A stretch of 37,303 nt of DNA from IMG/VR virus record IMGVR_UViG_3300021373_002521, positions 1 to 37,303 of that record; one strand, 5' to 3'. Every line of letters begins with the position of its first letter. Within the stretch, counting starts at the first letter, position 1. Source of the stretch: a virus. The notes beneath the pieces were generated by a model that was given only the letters and a program-made list of their open reading frames with translations, was not told the origin of the DNA and did no database searches. Below are positions 6,671-12,110 of the stretch, piece by piece. The position numbers and the translations under genes were made by a program.

Positions 6671-6694
6671 AATATTACCATTTTGGGTGGGTTG
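6671..6694. repeat. Direct repeat copy 2 in tandem-promoter leader
   Basis: AATATTACCATTTTGGGTGG continuing to GTTG is the partner of 6589-6613, 82 bases away. The flanking TTTCC and ATTTCTTA also match, so the duplicated unit is about 45 bases. Confidence 0.75.
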
Positions 6695-6718
6695 ACTTTC
6701 CCCGATTTCTTAAAACAT

Positions 6719-6747
6719 ATTATATAAAATTTTTTGCGAAAAGTCAA
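6719..6747 (-). promoter_or_regulatory. Leftward promoter 1 of a tandem triplet
   Basis: Leftward TTGACT (6747-6742), 17-base spacer, TATAAT (6724-6719). The region just downstream contains the copy-2 repeat at 6671-6694. Confidence 0.85.
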
Positions 6748-6836
6748 CCCCTTTATTAGATTACTTTGGCATATGGGGGAGCGTTTATATAACCGAAAAA
6801 ACCCTTTAAAATCAAGGACTTGCGCGCGCCAACCCG

Positions 6837-6867
6837 GCGGCACAGACCGCTCTTTGTCAAGTGCCGC
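6837..6867. other. GC-rich inverted repeat
   Basis: GCGGCAC (6837-6843) and GTGCCGC (6861-6867) form a perfect 7-bp stem with a 17-base loop. A T7 run follows at 6874-6880 on the plus strand, so it could stop rightward transcription; leftward there is no adjacent U-run. The surrounding 6748-6884 shows no gene. Confidence 0.45.
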
Positions 6868-6884
6868 GTGCGCTTTTTTTAAGA

Positions 6885-6965
6885 CTAAAAATATATGCCT
6901 AGTCTAATCACCATATAATACGCGGTCACGCCCCAAAATATTAGCCATGTAATTTCGTTGCTCAT
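6885..6965 (-). CDS. Tiny single-TM peptide (26 aa)
   Basis: A 26-residue frame (MSNEITWLIFWGVTAYYMVI...) whose ATG overlaps the upstream gene's TAA as TAATG. It is one membrane helix with a short polar N-terminus. Coupling and hydrophobicity support translation, but at this length chance cannot be excluded. Confidence 0.45.
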   Translation of the reverse strand: MSNEITWLIFWGVTAYYMVIRLGIYF

Positions 6966-7258
6966 TATGCACACTCCTCAATCATTTCAATTCCGCCATT
7001 GCCATCAGGGAAGCATAACACTAAACCCTCAAGCTGTGTTACTGGAATAATCCCTTGATTACATAGCTTAACCATCAAGCCATGACGCGCCTCGCGAGCA
7101 GGTGACGCGATTGACGCACCTAAGGCATGAGGCTCACGAAATACAGAAACCTGCACGCCTATGGCATCGCCATGGTCAGCACCGCCATACTGGTACGCCT
7201 CACTTGTAACGTGAGAGTTGGTTCTACGAGTTTTAATAAATGCTTTTTTGATTTTCAT
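6965..7258 (-). CDS. Hypothetical phage protein (97 aa)
   Basis: 97 residues from ATG 7258 (MKIKKAFIKTRR), with GGAG ten bases upstream and its own promoter at 7284-7312. The N-terminus is basic (KIKKAFIKTRRTNSH); the rest is mixed with Gly-rich turns (QYGGADHGDAIGV), an Arg/His patch (SPAREARHGLMVKLC) and an acidic end (GNGGIEMIEECA). No motif recognised. It is the first gene of a two-gene unit with the 26-residue membrane peptide. Confidence 0.7.
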   Translation of the reverse strand: MKIKKAFIKTRRTNSHVTSEAYQYGGADHGDAIGVQVSVFREPHALGASIASPAREARHGLMVKLCNQGIIPVTQLEGLVLCFPDGNGGIEMIEECA

Positions 7259-7283
7259 GCTACTATCTCCATTTGATAAGGTA

Positions 7284-7312
7284 ATTATAGCTAATAATGC
7301 TAAGGTTGTCAA
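7284..7312 (-). promoter_or_regulatory. Leftward sigma70 promoter for gene 7258
   Basis: Leftward TTGACA (7312-7307), 17-base spacer, TATAAT (7289-7284), with AATTACC following as in the promoter at 7591. Confidence 0.85.
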
Positions 7313-7323
7313 GCGGTAATTTT

Positions 7324-7560
7324 TCACAAATCCACCGAGGTCATGTTGTTTACTCGAATATCCATAACTTCGACCACGTTGCGCACTATATCGTCTCGCA
7401 TCCATTTTACAGCTCTAGCAATTTGCCCACGATTATAAACATATTGCTCAAACTCTGCAGGCATACCTAAAGGTGCACCATTCTTTTGAACTGCACGAAT
7501 ATTGAACAGCTCTTCATAACGGTCATTTTTACATTTTATAACTTCAATAATGATTTGCAT
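7324..7560 (-). CDS. Hypothetical phage protein (78 aa)
   Basis: 78 residues from ATG 7560 (MQIIIEVIKCKNDRYEELF), with GAGAGAG upstream and a strong promoter at 7591-7619. It looks like a compact alpha/beta fold: a starting beta strand (QIIIEVIKC), then helices (YEELFNIRAVQ, AEFEQYVYNRGQIARAVKWM). No known motif. It is the first gene leftward of the candidate origin and so probably one of the earliest expressed. Confidence 0.7.
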   Translation of the reverse strand: MQIIIEVIKCKNDRYEELFNIRAVQKNGAPLGMPAEFEQYVYNRGQIARAVKWMRDDIVRNVVEVMDIRVNNMTSVDL

Positions 7561-7590
7561 AATTTTTCTCTCTCTTGATTGTATAAGGTA

Positions 7591-7619
7591 ATTATAGCAA
7601 AGGAATTTAAAAAAGTCAA
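7591..7619 (-). promoter_or_regulatory. Leftward sigma70 promoter for gene 7560
   Basis: Leftward TTGACT (7619-7614), 17-base spacer, TATAAT (7596-7591). Confidence 0.85.
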
Positions 7620-7752
7620 CACTTTCTTTATACCGTTTTTGCATAAGGGGGCGGGTTGCTTATAACCAAATTTTGGCCGCCGGCCCCGCAGGGCGCTGAA
7701 TGCGAATCATTTGCATTACGATTACCATTCGCAATTAGCGCAAAGCGCGCCG

Positions 7753-7862
7753 AAGTAGTAGTACGACGATGGTGCAAAATTTGCGCGGGTGCTCTGCGCC
7801 AAAGTAGTAGTACGACGATGGTGTAAAATAGCGCCGACCCACCAAGTAGTAGTACGACGATG
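7753..7862. repeat. Three iteron-like direct repeats of 19 bases
   Basis: AAGTAGTAGTACGACGATG occurs exactly at 7753-7771, 7802-7820 and 7844-7862. The first two also share the next GTG. The spacers (30 and 23 bases) are GC-rich and unlike each other, except that GCGC and TTTTGC/ATTTTAC-type words recur near the repeat edge. Three copies with different spacers do not make a CRISPR; binding sites for an initiator or regulator fit better. Confidence 0.85.
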
Positions 7863-7885
7863 ATTTTACGCGCTTGGTACCACGT

Positions 7886-7970
7886 GTCAAGTACTTTTTT
7901 GAAATATTTTGCCCAAAGGTCGGCGCCGATTATATCACCCCCGCGCGGGGTTTGTCAAGTACTTTTTTGA
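7886..7970. repeat. 17-base direct repeat pair carrying leftward -35 boxes
   Basis: GTCAAGTACTTTTTTGA at 7886-7902 and 7954-7970. Read leftward, each gives a TTGACA -35 element (with the preceding T). Only the right copy has a good -10. Confidence 0.8.
7929..7958 (-). promoter_or_regulatory. Leftward promoter with a perfect palindrome in its spacer
   Basis: Leftward TTGACA (7958-7953), 18-base spacer, TATAAT (7934-7929). The spacer holds the 12-base palindrome CCCCGCGCGGGG (7939-7950), placed like an operator that would block RNA polymerase. Transcripts would run through the three 19-base repeats. Confidence 0.7.
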
Positions 7971-8031
7971 TATAAATGCAGTAATTGTAGATAACTGAGT
8001 CTAATTTGAGAAAACCCCGAGCGGGGATAAT

Positions 8032-8061
8032 ATAATTCGAGATAATTGGAGATAATTCGAG
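8032..8061. repeat. Three tandem 10-base repeats (helically phased)
   Basis: ATAATTCGAG, ATAATTGGAG, ATAATTCGAG follow each other without gaps at 8032, 8042 and 8052. Weaker relatives (GTAATTGTAG at 7981) lie upstream. The 10-base period puts every copy on the same DNA face. Confidence 0.8.
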
Positions 8062-8162
8062 AAAATTTCTTGACATTTTGACCCCGTCCGGCCCCCCGAA
8101 GTTAGACCCTGTTTGCCTGACAAGTTTTTTCTTTTCACCCCCAACTAAATTTAAAAAACTTC

Positions 8163-8191
8163 TTGACTTTTGCTTCTCATATCTGTATAAT
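8163..8191 (+). promoter_or_regulatory. Rightward sigma70 promoter, distal, for the structured RNA
   Basis: TTGACT (8163-8168), 17-base spacer, TATAAT (8186-8191). Predicted +1 is near 8198. Confidence 0.85.
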
Positions 8192-8246
8192 GTCTTTATT
8201 GAATTGAGAGAACAAAGAAAAATTTTTAAGCAAAATCATTTAGTTC

Positions 8247-8275
8247 TTGACAATTCCCTTAAAACTCTGTATAAT
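8247..8275 (+). promoter_or_regulatory. Rightward full-consensus sigma70 promoter, proximal, for the structured RNA
   Basis: TTGACA (8247-8252), 17-base spacer, TATAAT (8270-8275). Predicted +1 is near 8282. Nothing coding follows before the terminator at 8690. Confidence 0.88.
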
Positions 8276-8281
8276 ATGTTT

Positions 8282-8712
8282 TAAGAAATTGAGAAAAGTT
8301 TAAAAGATTGGATTTTGGGTTATTCATCGGTCACCACGTGGCATAAAATCTATAAGAGTAGGGTAAAGAGTGATTCCCCTAGCCCCAAAATTCAACCTTT
8401 TGAGCTTTGATTACAGGAGCTTCTCATATCCTAGTTGGTAGCCATTGCGGTGATACGAAGATAGACAAGCGAACCTCAGTAAGAAAGCTCACGTATAGTC
8501 CTCGCGAAAGGTGGACAGGTTACTCTCACACCATAGCTGGAGAGCCGCTTCCTAGTTTTGCGGAAAACCTAACTAGGTTTCTATTGGGAGTATTCATGTA
8601 AAACTTAGCCCAAACATTACACCTACCGCATATCTGATAAAGTGTATGGAGGTGTTACTAAAACAAAAATAATGATAATAATCTTTTGTGCCCTCCTTGT
8701 GAGGGCTTTTTT
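8282..8712 (+). ncRNA. Candidate structured non-coding RNA, about 430 nt
   Basis: Two promoters lead in, a strong terminator closes it, and no reading frame has a ribosome site. Helices I can pair by eye: 8308-8319 with 8384-8395 (12 pairs, one G-U), enclosing a small hairpin TAGGG/CCCTA (8359-8363, 8377-8381); TGAGCTTT 8401-8408 with AAAGCTCA 8484-8491; CTCTC 8523-8527 with GAGAG 8540-8544; CCTAGTT 8551-8557 with AACTAGG 8571-8577; TTGGG 8584-8588 with CCCAA 8609-8613; ACACCT 8619-8624 with AGGTGT 8650-8655. CCTAGTT also occurs at 8430-8436 and could compete for the same partner, giving a possible switch. I do not recognise it as tmRNA, RNase P, 6S or a group I/II intron. Confidence 0.65.
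8690..8712 (+). terminator. Rho-independent terminator of the structured RNA
   Basis: GCCCTC (8690-8695), loop CTTGT, GAGGGC (8701-8706), then TTTTTT (8707-8712). Textbook form. Confidence 0.92.
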
Positions 8713-8738
8713 CTTCCCCAGCAATATTCAAAAAGTTC

Positions 8739-8768
8739 TTGACAGTTTCCCAAAATTAGTTGTATAAT
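8739..8768 (+). promoter_or_regulatory. Rightward promoter for the 8801-9509 gene pair
   Basis: TTGACA (8739-8744), 18-base spacer, TATAAT (8763-8768). An AAGGAAG ribosome site precedes the ATG at 8801. Confidence 0.85.
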
Positions 8769-8800
8769 ATAATTCTAAAAATGACAGAAGGAAGAAAATT

Positions 8801-9133
8801 ATGAGCAATGTAGTTCAGTTCAAAAACCAAGGTACTATCCTAAAGGAACAGCTACTAAAAATTATACAAGAGCTGGAAGAAGTATATCAAGGACTAGACC
8901 TAGCAGTAGATGCCATAACCAAGCTAGAAGATATAGCACAGGCACAAGAACAAAAATATAACAAAGTGTTGCGTAAGTATGCAACCGAAGTAGGCGAAGA
9001 AAATGTAGAAGTAGGTTTACTAGATTACGCTACTGAAGTAGAAATTGTAGTTGATCTAGATGGACTTCCTATTTTGAAGTTTGATACCGTCATACCACCA
9101 GAACAATTTAACTTATTCCCAGAGGACGACTAA
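8801..9133 (+). CDS. Coiled-coil acidic protein of unknown function (110 aa)
   Basis: 110 residues. A long helix with heptad character covers about 12-65 (ILKEQLLKIIQELEEVYQGL, ITKLEDIAQAQEQKYNKVL). The C-terminal part is acidic and strand-like (VEIVVDLDGLPILKFDT), ending FPEDD. It has no DNA-binding or catalytic motif. It is immediately followed by the Myb/HTH paralogue 2, separated by one base, under one promoter and one terminator, so the pair is a discrete rightward early unit beside the candidate origin. It may be a partner of the DNA-binding protein (inference). Confidence 0.75.
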   Translation: MSNVVQFKNQGTILKEQLLKIIQELEEVYQGLDLAVDAITKLEDIAQAQEQKYNKVLRKYATEVGEENVEVGLLDYATEVEIVVDLDGLPILKFDTVIPPEQFNLFPEDD

Positions 9134-9134
9134 T

Positions 9135-9509
9135 ATGAAAAATGTAAACTATACTCCCGAAGTAACAACAGCAATCGTAGAAAGCTACACTAACAGCCCA
9201 ACTATGGATACAGTTCGAGCTCTTGCAGAAGTACATGGCAAACCCGTTAAATCTATTATTGGTAAATTATCGAGAGAAGGTGTTTATCAGAAATCTAGCT
9301 ACACTACAAAGACTGGTAGCAAGCCTGTCACCAAAATCGAGATTGTCACAGAAATTGCAGATAAATTAAATCTTGATGCAGAAACCATAGCGGGGTTGGA
9401 GAAAGCCCCTAAAGCAGCATTAGTAGAAGTTCGTGATGCAGTATCAGTAGTACGAGAAGCAGCTATGGAAGTAGTAGAGTTCGATGAAAGATTACCCGAA
9501 TTTGATTAA
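9135..9509 (+). CDS. Myb/SANT-type helix-turn-helix protein, paralogue 2
   Basis: 124 residues from ATG 9135, with GAGG upstream. The N-terminal HTH (NYTPEVTTAIVESY, LAEVHGKPVKSIIGKLSREGVYQ) and the C-terminal helical domain (KIEIVTEIADKLNLDAETIAGLEKAPKAAL) match both halves of the leftward gene at 6203-6508. A variable Ser/Thr/Lys linker separates them and an acidic tail follows. The two paralogues sit on either side of the candidate origin and are transcribed away from it. Confidence 0.8.
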   Translation: MKNVNYTPEVTTAIVESYTNSPTMDTVRALAEVHGKPVKSIIGKLSREGVYQKSSYTTKTGSKPVTKIEIVTEIADKLNLDAETIAGLEKAPKAALVEVRDAVSVVREAAMEVVEFDERLPEFD

Positions 9510-9526
9510 ACCAAGTAGCTAGTATA

Positions 9527-9563
9527 AACCCCGTAACGAGAGATCGCTGCGGGGTTATTTTTT
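9527..9563 (+). terminator. Rho-independent terminator after gene 9509
   Basis: AACCCCG (9527-9533) pairs with CGGGGTT (9550-9556), followed by ATTTTTTG. One CTNCGGGG motif (9547-9554) is part of this stem. Confidence 0.85.
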
Positions 9564-10026
9564 GTCTAGAGATTACTACGAAAAACTTGCAGTACAGGGA
9601 AAATGGTCTACGAAAATTAAAGAAAATTATGAAAAAGGAATACGGGTATTTTGGTATATCGCGAATTGGGTCGGATGGTGTGGTTGGTAAAAATAAAAGA
9701 GAGTTTCAGTAAGAGTTTTAGAAGGGATAACCCGACAAAGTGTTATCATTATTTGGTTTATCGGGTTATATGTGAATAGTCAAATTGAACATCAGTTTGG
9801 TGAATTGATGTTGGGGTTAATGCTAGTCGATGTTACTTTCAATAATCTTATGGGTTTAACCATATGATTCACTCTAGGTTCATCATAGGTTAAGCGCATA
9901 AATATTTCTAACCACCTTCCTAGCATTGAGTTTTGTAAATCGTAGTTGACTTGATTGCATATCAATTTTTTATATATTATATCACGACTTTTGGGTAATG
10001 TAAAGAACTATTTTTCCTACCTATTT
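9564..10026. other. Gene-poor region with a stem-loop and an orphan leftward promoter
   Basis: I see no convincing gene. A weak 42-residue rightward frame (TTG start 9562, ends in Trp-rich VGWCGW at 9690) has no ribosome site. An inverted repeat TAACCCGA...TCGGGTTA lies around 9728-9767. Leftward, only tiny frames (25 and 35 residues, around 9775-9950) follow the promoter at 9976-10004. The stretch could hold a leftward small RNA. Confidence 0.5.
9976..10004 (-). promoter_or_regulatory. Orphan leftward promoter into a gene-poor region
   Basis: Leftward TTTACA (10004-9999), 17-base spacer, TATAAT (9981-9976). It lies downstream of gene 10027 and fires into 9.96-9.56 kb, where no solid gene is seen. 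Confidence 0.7.
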
Positions 10027-10476
10027 TCAAAAGCCTGCTGTGCACATAATGGTATTACTAGGACGATCATCCCAATATATTTCACTCAGCAACATTTCTG
10101 CCTTTGGACTTTTTAGACCGTTCACATCTACGGTTACCACACTTATTAAATAATCCCACCTTGCTACGTTGTAGTAGGTAAGTTCTATCTCTTCCACTTC
10201 AATCGTTGCGGGGTCAGTAATCTTGTTATAAATCTGGTTTTCGTAGAGTACAAAACTGTCAGGAACTTGTGCGTAAGAGTATTCACACCACGCTGGCTCA
10301 CACTTGCTTAGAATTTGATAAGTGAACTCATAGTGAGAAATTTCATTGGGTGAGAGAGAAGTTCCATTTATTCGAGTTGTTGGAGCTTCCCAAGCGATGG
10401 AGAGGTTGATTACCTCTTGAGGTGCAAGAACCGCAAGAGGTAAAAACAACAAAAGTAGGGGTAGTTTATTCTTCAT
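10027..10476 (-). CDS. Exported fibronectin type III-like protein
   Basis: 149 residues. The signal peptide is MKNKLPLLLLFLPLAVLA. The mature part begins with a typical FnIII first strand set (VINLSIAWEAPTTRINGT, SPNEISHYEFTYQI), and the later strand pattern (WDYLISVVTVDVNGLKSPKAE) fits the same fold to about residue 130. Cysteines in SKCEPAWCEY and a terminal MCTAGF may form disulfides outside the cytoplasm. Lone exported FnIII domains in phages are usually surface or adhesion modules. It is the last gene of the leftward run from 14.5 kb. Confidence 0.72.
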   Translation of the reverse strand: MKNKLPLLLLFLPLAVLAPQEVINLSIAWEAPTTRINGTSLSPNEISHYEFTYQILSKCEPAWCEYSYAQVPDSFVLYENQIYNKITDPATIEVEEIELTYYNVARWDYLISVVTVDVNGLKSPKAEMLLSEIYWDDRPSNTIMCTAGF

Positions 10477-10540
10477 AAAATAAAATTAGGAGGAGCGCGA
10501 CACCAAGAATAATGATGTATGTAGAGTCTATGATTTCCAT
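10466..10540 (-). CDS. Tiny single-TM peptide (24 aa)
   Basis: A 24-residue frame (MEIIDSTYIIILGVALLLIL...) lies between two genes and overlaps both (13 bases upstream, 11 downstream). GGA is placed eight bases before the ATG. One membrane helix fills nearly the whole peptide. Confidence 0.45.
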   Translation of the reverse strand: MEIIDSTYIIILGVALLLILFYEE

Positions 10541-10731
10541 TCTAGTTCCAACTCTATTGTTTCCCTAGCTCTAGAACAAAGAACTAGACCGTTTTGTAGT
10601 GGATGATCGACACACTCAACCTCTTGAAAGTGTACTTGCTCTCTACCATGTTTTAAACCTACAACATATCCTGCAGTACTGGCTATTACAAAAACTGTAG
10701 CATATAATCCCCAGAAAAGTTTATTGTTCAT
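10528..10731 (-). CDS. Small N-terminally anchored protein (67 aa)
   Basis: 67 residues from ATG 10731, with GGAG six bases before the start. A single TM helix at about 5-25 (LFWGLYATVFVIASTAGYVVG) is followed by a short extracytoplasmic or cytoplasmic part with two cysteines (EVECVDH, LVLCSRAR) and an acidic end (ETIELELEWKS). It overlaps its neighbours on both sides. The size and topology would fit an inner-membrane spanin, but no outer partner with a lipobox is seen, so I leave it unassigned. Confidence 0.65.
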   Translation of the reverse strand: MNNKLFWGLYATVFVIASTAGYVVGLKHGREQVHFQEVECVDHPLQNGLVLCSRARETIELELEWKS

Positions 10732-10861
10732 CCTCTGCTCCTTTCTTATTGTAGTTACCCCATTCGTGGCTACGATCTGCCACACCAAATGCACCTGCTA
10801 CAAACAGGCTAACGCCATACCCACAGCAAGCTCCAAGTAGAAAAAGTGAAAACTCTAACAT
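10721..10861 (-). CDS. Small membrane protein (46 aa)
   Basis: 46 residues beginning MLEFSLFLLGACCGYGVSLF, with a hydrophobic helix to about residue 27 and a charged tail (DRSHEWGNYNKKGAEDEQ). The ATG overlaps the stop of the 61-residue gene upstream, and the stop overlaps the next gene by 11 bases, both signs of a coupled gene. Confidence 0.55.
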   Translation of the reverse strand: MLEFSLFLLGACCGYGVSLFVAGAFGVADRSHEWGNYNKKGAEDEQ

Positions 10862-11040
10862 ATTTCAATATCCTCCAAAGATGCGATTGCTGCCATGAAC
10901 TCAATTTTATCGGTGAAAACATAAGTTTTGGCGATGTAGTTATCGTCAAAATCAGTACCGTTAATGTAAAGTGAGTAGCCGTTTGCAGCTAGTGTAAATC
11001 TGTTTTCTTCTTGAATAACTTTAAAATCTTCATTTATCAT
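10855..11040 (-). CDS. Hypothetical small protein (61 aa)
   Basis: 61 residues, acidic (MINEDFKVIQEENRFTLAANG...SLEDIEIC), with a strand-turn-strand pattern (FTLAANGYSLYINGTDFD, AKTYVFTDKIEFMAAI) and no membrane segment. It overlaps the MazG-like gene by 11 bases. No family recognised. Confidence 0.65.
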   Translation of the reverse strand: MINEDFKVIQEENRFTLAANGYSLYINGTDFDDNYIAKTYVFTDKIEFMAAIASLEDIEIC

Positions 11041-11422
11041 TGTATATTCCTTTTAGTATAATGTTGCCTAGCTTAGGTTCGGAGTAGTTAGGGCCTTTCA
11101 TTACCTTACCGTCTTCGCGGTAGATAGGTTTACCATCTTCGCCCAACTTACTCATGTTGCTACGGTGTACTTCAGTGAAGCAAGTATCAAGATCAATACC
11201 AAAAGCTACACCAGCTCCGTAGGTGACATATAAAATGTCGGTTAGTGCGTCAGCGATCTGTACCATATCATCAGCGGATAGTGCATCTACTAGCTCATTC
11301 AGTTCTTCAGCAATGAGATCAACACGTAACTGTGCTAAATCTTGCTTTGGTAGCGTAGCTCGCTTCGGGGTCTCTTGACCAAACGTGTGCATAAAACTCC
11401 ACACTTTATTAAAATTACTCAT
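11030..11422 (-). CDS. MazG-like nucleoside triphosphate pyrophosphohydrolase
   Basis: 130 residues from ATG 11422 (MSNFNKVWSFMHTFG), with GGGAG six bases ahead. The all-alpha NTP-PPase motif is clear: IAEELNELVDAL (EExxE type) and, about 20 residues on, DALTDILYVTYGAGVAFG (D-x-x-x-D metal site). The C-terminal HRSNMSKLGEDGKPIYREDGKVMKG is the usual phage/PRA-PH-like extension. Such enzymes hydrolyse (d)NTPs to monophosphates and pyrophosphate; phage versions are thought to remove aberrant nucleotides or to act on ppGpp pools. A second, shorter MazG-like gene lies at 24107. Confidence 0.85.
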   Translation of the reverse strand: MSNFNKVWSFMHTFGQETPKRATLPKQDLAQLRVDLIAEELNELVDALSADDMVQIADALTDILYVTYGAGVAFGIDLDTCFTEVHRSNMSKLGEDGKPIYREDGKVMKGPNYSEPKLGNIILKGIYNDK

Positions 11423-11612
11423 AACTTCTCCCATGTTGTTCTTCTACTACATACTCTAAAGTAGCGTTTTCTGGTGGGTAATACCCTGCGGCTTTCAAGA
11501 ATCTATCGAAATAGTCGCACATCTCTGGAATGCTTGAATCTGAATGTATTGTAAACTCTATGTCAGCTGTAATACCATCTTCTTTATCAGAATAAATTAA
11601 TTTATACATCAT
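11415..11612 (-). CDS. Hypothetical small protein (65 aa)
   Basis: 65 residues (MMYKLIYSDKEDG...). Two adjacent ATGs (11612 and 11609) are possible; AAGGA lies three or six bases ahead, so the second may be preferred. The fold looks like a strand-helix-strand unit (DIEFTIHSDSSIPEMCDYFDRFLKAAGY, ATLEYVVEEQ). It overlaps MazG by eight bases. Function unknown. Confidence 0.65.
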   Translation of the reverse strand: MMYKLIYSDKEDGITADIEFTIHSDSSIPEMCDYFDRFLKAAGYYPPENATLEYVVEEQHGRSYE

Positions 11613-11764
11613 CCTTCCTTATAATATTTTTTTAAACAGTGAGGGCACGTAACCCTCTTAATTTCATTTACAGATACAAACTTATGATCTTCTTCTCGCA
11701 GTGCGGGATGTATGCCACAAATGCTGTACCCTTGTTCGATAGTAGCGTGTACTATACTTTCCAT
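11609..11764 (-). CDS. Small putative zinc-binding protein (51 aa)
   Basis: 51 residues: MESIVHATIEQGYSICGIHP, then ALREEDHKFVSVNEIKRVTC and PHCLKKYYKEG. Cys16, His19, Cys40, His42 and Cys43 could form a metal site (C-x2-H and C-x-H-C). GGAGG precedes the ATG, and the TGA overlaps the next gene's ATGATG. Confidence 0.65.
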   Translation of the reverse strand: MESIVHATIEQGYSICGIHPALREEDHKFVSVNEIKRVTCPHCLKKYYKEG

Positions 11765-11958
11765 ACCACTTGTTCCTCCAATGCGTATTGTGATGCGTGA
11801 ATATAATCCCTGTCTTCGTCATCAAGTAAGTGGTAGTAAAAAGAGCAGGCATATATTTGTTGTTCGGTCTCTACGGGGTCGGAGATATGTTTGTTAGCTT
11901 CCATCATCTCTTGAAGCGTGTCCATCTTTGCGTTCAGCTTATCTCTGAGCTTTGACAT
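11752..11958 (-). CDS. Hypothetical coiled-coil protein (68 aa)
   Basis: 68 residues, starting with a Lys/Met/Leu-rich helix (LRDKLNAKMDTLQEMMEANK), then an acidic and aromatic part (FYYHLLDDEDRDYIHASQYALEEQVVWKV). No membrane segment. It overlaps the zinc-protein gene by 13 bases. Unknown function. Confidence 0.65.
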   Translation of the reverse strand: MSKLRDKLNAKMDTLQEMMEANKHISDPVETEQQIYACSFYYHLLDDEDRDYIHASQYALEEQVVWKV

Positions 11959-12110
11959 TCTATTACCTCCATTGACCTTTCGTATCTAATCTTTGGGTCT
12001 GATGTAGTTTGACTCCACCAAAACTTTCTTTCTGCATTTTTCTTGCTTACCGCCTCTACCTCAGTAGTGACGTAACGTGTAGTAATTTGAACTACTTTAT
12101 ACTTCTTCAC
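11934..12110 (-). CDS. Hypothetical basic protein (58 aa), GTG start
   Basis: I choose GTG at 12110 (GAGG six bases upstream), giving (V/M)KKYKVVQITTRYVTTEVEAV and on to SSEIS. An in-frame ATG at 12137 would overlap the 49-residue gene by 41 bases instead of 14. Two strands (YKVVQITTRYV, TEVEAV) and a Lys/Arg/Trp-rich helix (SKKNAERKFWWS) resemble small phage single-domain proteins that bind nucleic acid, but no family is certain. Confidence 0.6.
   Translation of the reverse strand: MKKYKVVQITTRYVTTEVEAVSKKNAERKFWWSQTTSDPKIRYERSMEVIECQSSEIS

Larger units (their letters stand above)
7660..8075. other. Candidate replication origin / control region (gene-free, repeat-rich)
   Basis: There is no credible gene on either strand. 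The region has three 19-base direct repeats (7753, 7802, 7844), a long-arm inverted repeat TGCGAAT...ATTCGCA around 7700-7733, the palindromes TCGGCGCCGA (7920-7929) and CCCCGCGCGGGG (7939-7950), the imperfect palindrome CCCCGAGCGGGG (8016-8027), a repeated 17-mer (7886 and 7954) and three phased 10-mers (8032-8061). It lies where leftward and rightward transcription part, and the CTNCGGGG motif changes strand here. These are origin-like features, but function is inference. Confidence 0.5.

Noticed and set aside
7753-7862. Repeat-spacer pattern like a minimal CRISPR array
   Set aside because: Only three copies, spacers of unequal length (30 and 23), non-palindromic repeat, no cas genes; iterons or regulator sites fit better.
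8407-8601. A 64-residue rightward reading frame inside the structured RNA region
   Set aside because: It starts with TTG, has no ribosome site, and overlies strong RNA helices; its composition does not look like a protein.
8281-8690. Group I/II intron, tmRNA or RNase P RNA
   Set aside because: GUAUAGUCC near 8492 recalls group I P7, but no complementary GACUA partner, no flanking exons and no tRNA-like ends are seen; RNase P and tmRNA core sequences are missing.
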